64,000 bases of DNA from an uncultured Alistipes sp. GTDB taxonomy: Bacteria; Bacteroidota; Bacteroidia; Bacteroidales; Rikenellaceae. Location of the stretch: the NCBI GenBank assembly GCA_900769405.1, contig CAAGGL010000020.1, forward strand, positions 1 through 64,000, in the 5' to 3' direction. The notes below the pieces were generated by a model, which was given only the letters and a program-made list of their open reading frames with translations, did not search any database and was not told the DNA's origin. The stretch's first letter is position 1. Every line of letters begins with the position of its first letter. The position numbers were made by a program, and so were the translations under genes. Below, one piece after another: positions 59,467-64,000 of the stretch.

Positions 59467-60246
59467 TTATCCTGCCACGGAGCACTCAATACCCAACGCC
59501 TCGACCCGTTCGGCAATGCGTCGCAGATCCTCGACCGACACCTTTTCGAGTGTATCGAGCGGCGTATCGCGGTCGATCGTATAGACCATCACGCGCTGAG
59601 GACGGATCCGCGCAACGATCTTCAACCACGCCTCAACCTCGCGCTCGGTCGTGTTGTCGATCGGTTGCTCCCCCACCCTGCCGCGCAGAAACATCGTTTG
59701 CAGGATCATTCGCCCCTCGAAACGCTCCATCTCGCTCACCGTACGCTCGACCGTATAGGCTGCCTGCTGCGGTTTGTTCATCAGTTGCACGGTCGCATCG
59801 AAGGCCGAGTCGAGTTTCAAAATATTGTTATCGACACGCTCCAACGCCCTGCGCACCGACTCACGACCAATCATCGTCGCATTGCTCAGCACCGACACTC
59901 GCGCCGAGGGGCACAACTCATCGCGCAGAGCGATCGTATCGTCGATAATCGCCTCAAACTCAGGATGCATCGTCGGCTCGCCATTACCCGCAAATGTGAT
60001 CACATCGGGAGGCGTGCCCTCGTCGGCCATCTTGCGCAGTTGCGCCGCCAGCATCTCGCGCACCACCTCTCGATCGTTAAATCGACGCGAGCCGCAGTGG
60101 TCGCTATTCCAGCCGCACTCGCAATAGATGCAGTCGAAATTGCATAATTTAGCCTCCGTAGGCAGCAGATTAACGCCCAACGAGAGACCCAATCGACGCG
60201 AACGAATCGGGCCAAAAATTACGTCCGAAAAGAGTGAAGTTGCCAT
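59467..60246 (-). CDS. Radical SAM protein of unknown substrate
   Basis: A protein of 259 residues with a compact radical SAM core. The cluster motif CNFDCIYC gives Cys35, Cys39 and Cys42. FAGNGEPTMHPEF is the SAM-binding GGEP-type motif, with an N-terminal GPIRSRRLGLSLGVN. This short subfamily is widespread and often poorly annotated; it lacks an obvious extra C-terminal cluster domain. It begins 2 bases after the MFS transporter stop, so the two are co-transcribed. Reaction unknown. Confidence 0.85.
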   Translation of the reverse strand: MATSLFSDVIFGPIRSRRLGLSLGVNLLPTEAKLCNFDCIYCECGWNSDHCGSRRFNDREVVREMLAAQLRKMADEGTPPDVITFAGNGEPTMHPEFEAIIDDTIALRDELCPSARVSVLSNATMIGRESVRRALERVDNNILKLDSAFDATVQLMNKPQQAAYTVERTVSEMERFEGRMILQTMFLRGRVGEQPIDNTTEREVEAWLKIVARIRPQRVMVYTIDRDTPLDTLEKVSVEDLRRIAERVEALGIECSVAG

Positions 60247-60248
60247 AT

Positions 60249-61475
60249 CTATCTCAATCTATATTTATTAAAATGGGGCGTTACGTACGCCACAAACCAC
60301 GCCAGCGCCAGCACCACCAGCACCGCACCAACCGCATAGCACAGCGCGAAACTGCGCTCCGAGAGCCACCCTCCGAGCAACATTCCGCAACCGATACCCA
60401 CGTCCCAACCCGTCAGGTAGGTGGCATTGGCCGTCGCACGGCGCGAATTGGGTGCAAGGTTGATAAACAGCGTGTTATATGCCGGGAACATCGTTCCGTA
60501 GCCGTAACCGATGAGCAGTGCCGTCGTAAAGTAGAGCACATATCCTGCCGTTGCGTTCCACGCCGTGACCGTCGCCAGCAGAGCCTCGCCCGCTATGCCC
60601 ACCATCGCAACAATGATACCCGCACGAATGGTCTGCGTCACCAATCCGCGATCGACTCGCTTACCCGAATTCAGTCGCGACGATACCAATCCGAGCGCCA
60701 TCACCGTAAAGAAGAGACCCGAGCTCGACGTAATGCCCGACTGCTCGGCATAGAGCGCGATATATGACGAATTCATACCGTACGGTATGGCCAGCATAAA
60801 GAAGGCTATACAGGCAGGGATACCCTCGATCAGGAAGAATCGGTCGATCGACACCGCGCGATTGGGTTGTGGCGCGGGAGCCTTACGCGGTACACGCACC
60901 GCCGAGCCAAAGAGCAGTCCCAGACCTCCCGAGATGATCGAACTCAGAAACAACATATCGTAATCGCCCGACGAGATGATGAACAGACCCGCCATCGGGC
61001 CGAACGCCATCGCCATATTGCCCATCACGCCATAATATCCCAGACCCTCACCACGACGCGACGAGGGCATAATATCGATCACCAGCGTATTTCCCGTCGT
61101 GGTCAGCGCACCGAACGCAAAACCGTGAAAAATGCGCAGCGCAATGAATATCGCCAGCGTGGAGGCAATGGTCAGATATCCGAAAAACGATGCCACGAAG
61201 AGCGTGTAGGCGATCACATAGACCTTCTTGCGCGGGAACGAGTCGGCAATGAATCCCGAGAACGGACGCACACACAGCACCGCGATCGTGTAGCACGACA
61301 GCACCACGCCGACCATCGACTGCCCGATTCCGAACGTATCGCGCAGATAAAACGGCAGCGTCGGCACCAAAAGGAAGAACGAAAACGACAGCAGAAAGGC
61401 CGCCATACATATAAATACATAGTCGCGGGTCCAAAGTCGATCCGTTTTGGGGGCTGTATTTTGAATATTTTGCAT
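60249..61475 (-). CDS. MFS transporter (drug:H+ antiporter type)
   Basis: An inner membrane protein of 408 residues with about 12 helices. Loop 2-3 has the MFS motif A variant GFIADSFPRKKVYV. It resembles DHA1-type efflux carriers. The N-terminal tail is polar. It is the first gene of a two-gene unit with the radical SAM protein. A consensus promoter (TAACTTTG, 61497-61504, minus strand) lies 22 bases upstream. The substrate cannot be read from the sequence. Confidence 0.88.
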   Translation of the reverse strand: MQNIQNTAPKTDRLWTRDYVFICMAAFLLSFSFFLLVPTLPFYLRDTFGIGQSMVGVVLSCYTIAVLCVRPFSGFIADSFPRKKVYVIAYTLFVASFFGYLTIASTLAIFIALRIFHGFAFGALTTTGNTLVIDIMPSSRRGEGLGYYGVMGNMAMAFGPMAGLFIISSGDYDMLFLSSIISGGLGLLFGSAVRVPRKAPAPQPNRAVSIDRFFLIEGIPACIAFFMLAIPYGMNSSYIALYAEQSGITSSSGLFFTVMALGLVSSRLNSGKRVDRGLVTQTIRAGIIVAMVGIAGEALLATVTAWNATAGYVLYFTTALLIGYGYGTMFPAYNTLFINLAPNSRRATANATYLTGWDVGIGCGMLLGGWLSERSFALCYAVGAVLVVLALAWFVAYVTPHFNKYRLR

Positions 61476-61496
61476 CGTGTACGAAATTTTCTACTG

Positions 61497-61504
61497 CAAA
61501 GTTA
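61497..61504 (-). promoter_or_regulatory. -7 box of the MFS-radical SAM unit
   Basis: TAACTTTG on the minus strand, 22 bases before the ATG at 61475. Confidence 0.6.
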
Positions 61505-61640
61505 CATCAAAAGTGAGTTCGATATACTCATTGAGCGAGATTTTTTACACGCCATTTGGGTGACTTTTGTCCGATTCGACGGCAAGAAGTAGGTAAAATC
61601 AAAAAAAATCACATTTTTTTGCATTTTTTTTGTGAAAAGT

Positions 61641-61671
61641 TTTGGAGAATGAAAAAAAGCTACTACCTTTG
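61641..61671 (+). promoter_or_regulatory. tRNA-Gly promoter
   Basis: TTTG (61641-61644), a 19-base gap and TACCTTTG (61664-61671), a complete consensus match. Transcription would start about 35 bases before the tRNA. Confidence 0.85.
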
Positions 61672-61714
61672 CACTCGCAAAACCAATAAAGGTGATGCGA
61701 TTCTAAAACATAAT

Positions 61715-61787
61715 GCGGAAATAGCTCAGTTGGTAGAGCACAACCTTGCCAAGGTTGGGGTCGCGAGTTCGAGTCTCGTTTTCCGCT
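61715..61787 (+). tRNA. tRNA-Gly(GCC)
   Basis: A tRNA of 73 bases; CCA is not encoded. The acceptor GCGGAAA pairs with TTTCCGC. The anticodon stem CAACC/GGTTG holds loop TTGCCAA with anticodon GCC. The T arm GCGAGTTCGAGTCTCGT is normal. The integrase gene begins 266 bases downstream in the same direction, making the 3' end of this tRNA the probable attachment site of the island. Confidence 0.95.
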
Positions 61788-61820
61788 CAAAGTCCAAAAG
61801 TTTTGAGGACAAAATCAAGC

Positions 61821-61854
61821 AAAACCCTTTGAAACATCGTTTCAGAGGGTTTTT
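61821..61854 (+). terminator. Terminator after tRNA-Gly
   Basis: AAAACCCTTTGAAAC-atc-GTTTCAGAGGGTTTTT with one mismatch. It may belong to the mobile element, as it lies past the presumed attachment site. Confidence 0.8.
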
Positions 61855-61919
61855 CATTTGTTGTCGGTCGGTATCGCTCCGACTTCGTAGAGCCCCTACC
61901 CGACACAGCCAGAACCACG

Positions 61920-61985
61920 AAGTGTCCCTCCGAATATCTACCGTGAAAATAAGGGACACTTACTCCGAAATGAGGGGACACTTTG
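61920..61985. repeat. Inverted and direct GGGACACTT repeats before the integrase
   Basis: AAGTGTCCCT (61920-61929) is the exact inverse of AGGGACACTT (61952-61961), and GGGGACACTTTG (61974-61985) repeats the latter. Three sites in 66 bases between tRNA-Gly and the integrase have the layout of arm-type integrase binding sites. Function is inferred from position. Confidence 0.55.
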
Positions 61986-62052
61986 ATATTTTTTCGGCTT
62001 TCCACAAACTTTTCAGGCTGACAGTTGCCTACACTTTCTAAAAAACAGTCAG

Positions 62053-63309
62053 ATGAAAAGTACATTCAGAATTTTATTCTATGCAAAGTGGGAGGCAAGC
62101 GACGAGGCAAAGATGCTCCCAATCTATGTTCGTATTACAATCAACGGCACAAAGGCTCGTTTCAGCCTTAAAATCCGTGTGTCAGAGAAAATCTGGGACG
62201 CCAAGAGTGGTCGAGCCATCGGGCATAGCCACGAAGCCCTACAAGCCAATCGCTACCTCGATAGCGTCGTTACACGCATCAACACCATATATTATCGTCT
62301 GTGCGAGCAGAGCGAGGCTGTGACGGCTCAAATGGTGCGTGATGAGTTCCTCGGCGTGAAAGCACCAAGCAAGACGCTACTTTCGGTATTTGCCGAGTTC
62401 AATGATAGACAGGAGAATCTCATCGGCGTGGATATTACGCAATCGACATTTAACAAGTTCGACCTGACTTTTCGTCGCTTGGAAGAGTTCCTGCGAGTGA
62501 AACGCAATCGACCAGATATTCCGGTATCATTGGTCGATAGGGATTTTGTGCTCGACTTTGAGGCCTATTTGAAGGTCGATTACCGCCTGCAAGCCAACTC
62601 TGCCGAGAAACTGATGCGTATCTTCAAGCGTATTACAACGATGTGTTTCAAGAGTGGGCTGATGGCGAAAGACCCATTCTGCGATGTGCGATTAAAGAAG
62701 GTCAAGAAGGATAGAGGCTACCTGACTCGCCACGAATTGGAGCTGATACTCAACTATAAACCAACGAAGAAGCGATTGGAGAAGGCGCGCGATGTCTTTG
62801 TGTTTTGCTGTTTTACGGGCTTTGATTACTCGACTACTGCATCATTGACTGAACAAAACCTTGTTTTGGCGGACGACGGCTCTATGTGGATTGAAACGCA
62901 CCGAGTTAAGACCGGTGTCGCCTCAAAAGTAAAGCTGCTCGACATACCACTTTCAATACTGAAAAAGTACGAGCCGACCCGCATTAACGGCTATCTTCTT
63001 CCAGTATTGAGCAACGCTAAGTACAACCTCTACCTCAAAGAGATAGCCGCCACATTGGGCATCCAGAAACGAGTAACCTCGCACCTCGCTCGCCACACAT
63101 TTGCTACGACAGTAACTTACGCTAACGGAGTATCCATCGAATCCATCAGCAAGATGCTTGGCCACACCAAACTTGCCACCACCCAAATCTACGCCCGCAT
63201 CGTAGATCAAACAGTGAGCCGAGAGATGGACAAGTTGTCAGCGGCATTAAGCGGCACGAGCTTTAGCCTCAATGGCGGGGAATCCTCAACACTAGATACT
63301 GCCAATTAA
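62053..63309 (+). CDS. Tyrosine integrase, IntDOT-like
   Basis: A site-specific recombinase of 418 residues. The N-terminal arm-binding domain (residues 1-95) is followed by a core-binding SAM-like domain (about 100-205) and the catalytic domain. Catalytic residues seen are Lys286, His344 and Arg347 (HLARH), His371 (LGHTK) and Tyr380. At the first catalytic Arg position there is Asp258 (CFTGFDYS); loss of this Arg is known in IntDOT-type Bacteroidetes integrases. It lies just past tRNA-Gly and reads away from it. It probably integrates the element whose left end is here. A terminator follows at 63318. Confidence 0.93.
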   Translation: MKSTFRILFYAKWEASDEAKMLPIYVRITINGTKARFSLKIRVSEKIWDAKSGRAIGHSHEALQANRYLDSVVTRINTIYYRLCEQSEAVTAQMVRDEFLGVKAPSKTLLSVFAEFNDRQENLIGVDITQSTFNKFDLTFRRLEEFLRVKRNRPDIPVSLVDRDFVLDFEAYLKVDYRLQANSAEKLMRIFKRITTMCFKSGLMAKDPFCDVRLKKVKKDRGYLTRHELELILNYKPTKKRLEKARDVFVFCCFTGFDYSTTASLTEQNLVLADDGSMWIETHRVKTGVASKVKLLDIPLSILKKYEPTRINGYLLPVLSNAKYNLYLKEIAATLGIQKRVTSHLARHTFATTVTYANGVSIESISKMLGHTKLATTQIYARIVDQTVSREMDKLSAALSGTSFSLNGGESSTLDTAN

Positions 63310-63317
63310 CAGAAATG

Positions 63318-63355
63318 ACAAGGTGCCCGGCGATTGCTAAGCACCTTGTGTTTTT
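63318..63355 (+). terminator. Integrase terminator
   Basis: ACAAGGTGC (63318-63326) pairs perfectly with GCACCTTGT (63341-63349), then GTTTTT. The remaining gap to 63448 holds a small CGGA/TCCG dyad and no gene. Confidence 0.82.
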
Positions 63356-63448
63356 AACCTACATAGCTACACTGTCGGACCTTTTATCCGAGTGCATTTG
63401 AATTTTTCTAATTGCTTCGGACAAATGGGTCGCTACTATTCTATTTTC

Positions 63449-63892
63449 TTATAGATAGTGCTTTATCAGCGTAGTACGCAAAGTTGCTCTATTGGACTCA
63501 TATTGCAAAAGGTCAAAGAGATCCTGGTCAATCTCTGCGTAACGAATCAATTTGCGTGTTGTGCCAGGCGCATATGGATTTCCCTGCAGATGCATTGCGA
63601 TCGCTTCATCGCCGCCTTCATACGGCACCAATCTCCAAAATGGCTCATTGTTCAAATGCCAAAAAGGAGTCCCAACTCTCAGCTGGAACACATCAGACTG
63701 TCCAACATACCTTAACCAATTATGCTGAAATTGTTGTTCCAAACGCTCTGAGAGCTCAATCTGATTCGATGTTATTACACCATACTCCACCAGGTCAATA
63801 ATACTTAACAGCATAATTGCTTTATGCGGAGCCTTAATACCTTTTTGAGTGTTGGTGTGTAAAGCAGAAAAGTAGTCGATATATTTCCCCAT
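63449..63892 (-). CDS. Restriction-associated domain protein, no nuclease motif
   Basis: A protein of 147 residues starting one base after the HsdR stop (TAA-T-ATG), hence surely co-transcribed. It resembles the N-terminal domain found before HNH nuclease domains in McrA-type restriction enzymes: APHKAIMLLSIIDLVEYG, then GTPFWHLNNEPFWRLVP and DQDLFDLLQYESNRATLRTTL. It stops where an HNH domain would begin, and no HNH motif is present. It could be a stand-alone modified-DNA-sensing module or a truncated enzyme. A GTG at 63913 is an alternative start overlapping hsdR. The similarity is from memory and needs a profile search. Confidence 0.6.
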   Translation of the reverse strand: MGKYIDYFSALHTNTQKGIKAPHKAIMLLSIIDLVEYGVITSNQIELSERLEQQFQHNWLRYVGQSDVFQLRVGTPFWHLNNEPFWRLVPYEGGDEAIAMHLQGNPYAPGTTRKLIRYAEIDQDLFDLLQYESNRATLRTTLIKHYL

Positions 63893-63893
63893 A

Positions 63894-64000
63894 TTACTTA
63901 AACTCGTTTTCACTCCACATTTCGCACTGCGTCATAATGGTTTCGAGGGCAGCCTCTTGTCCCTCGGGTGGATATTTGTACTTTTTGAGTAGTCGTTTCA
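63894..64000 (-). CDS. hsdR: Type I restriction enzyme subunit R, C-terminal end (partial)
   Basis: Only the last 34 or so residues are in the window; the gene continues beyond the right edge. They read KRLLKKYKYPPEGQEAA followed by an acidic helix ending NEFK, which matches the usual C-terminus of EcoR124-type HsdR. HsdR is the ATP-driven DNA translocase and nuclease of type I systems. Its presence implies that hsdS and hsdM lie further right. It belongs to the putative tRNA-Gly island. The call rests on a short stretch but the pattern is characteristic. Confidence 0.7.
   Translation of the reverse strand, partial: KRLLKKYKYPPEGQEAALETIMTQCEMWSENEFK

Noticed and set aside
1..64000. CRISPR arrays, rRNA operons and insertion sequences
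   Set aside because: No regularly spaced direct repeats with unique spacers, no rRNA sequence and no transposase gene were seen; the seven-base arrays have no spacers.

Overview
The window is a gene-dense chromosomal segment of a Bacteroidales bacterium, most likely Alistipes or a close Rikenellaceae relative. The phylum call rests on the promoters: TAnnTTTG -7 boxes with TTG or TTTG 19-21 bases upstream lie before most transcription units, and purine-rich Shine-Dalgarno sites are absent. A Bacteroidetes-type tyrosine integrase, a V-type ATPase operon, many lipoproteins and GC in the mid-50s (by eye) agree. The genus is inference; no rRNA gene is present.

Left part (1-13 kb): a structured intergenic repeat, a DUF4435 TOPRIM-like protein, an SUI1-type factor, a large propeller/barrel-like envelope protein, then a probable PBP1A - asd - threonine aldolase unit. 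A convergent group follows on the minus strand: ApbE flavinyl transferase, YegS-type lipid kinase, AraC regulator, HlyIII/PAQR protein. Middle left (13-33 kb): rpsO-pnp, a highly expressed OmpA/TPR lipoprotein, a seven-gene V-ATPase operon in the order E-DUF2764-A-B-D-I-K, DUF4301, then murB-tilS-holA plus a degenerate class IV aminotransferase-fold protein, a coiled-coil membrane protein and tRNA-Leu(CAA).

Middle right (33-54 kb): aspartyl protease with PDZ, DUF456 and M16 peptidase, dipeptidyl peptidase III, a sugar nucleotidyltransferase, a sodium:alanine symporter, rpsP-rimM, mnmA, pyruvate phosphate dikinase, deoC, rlmN with a thioredoxin-like protein, a TonB-family protein, hflX and upp. 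Right part (54-61.5 kb): OmpA - pyrH - TlpA-like - frr, dxs, and an MFS transporter with a radical SAM protein.

From tRNA-Gly(GCC) at 61.7 kb onward the content becomes accessory: an IntDOT-like integrase preceded by short inverted and direct repeats, then, in the opposite orientation, the C-terminal end of a type I restriction subunit (HsdR) followed at once by a small restriction-associated domain protein. This looks like the left edge of a mobile island in tRNA-Gly; its other end and most of its cargo lie outside the window.

The most unusual non-coding signal is a dispersed composite repeat (copies near 0.15, 48.97 and 54.55 kb) with covarying nested hairpins and a G-run, often close to stereotyped GCC(G/A)C-stem terminators and 7-base-period GTGAATT repeats.
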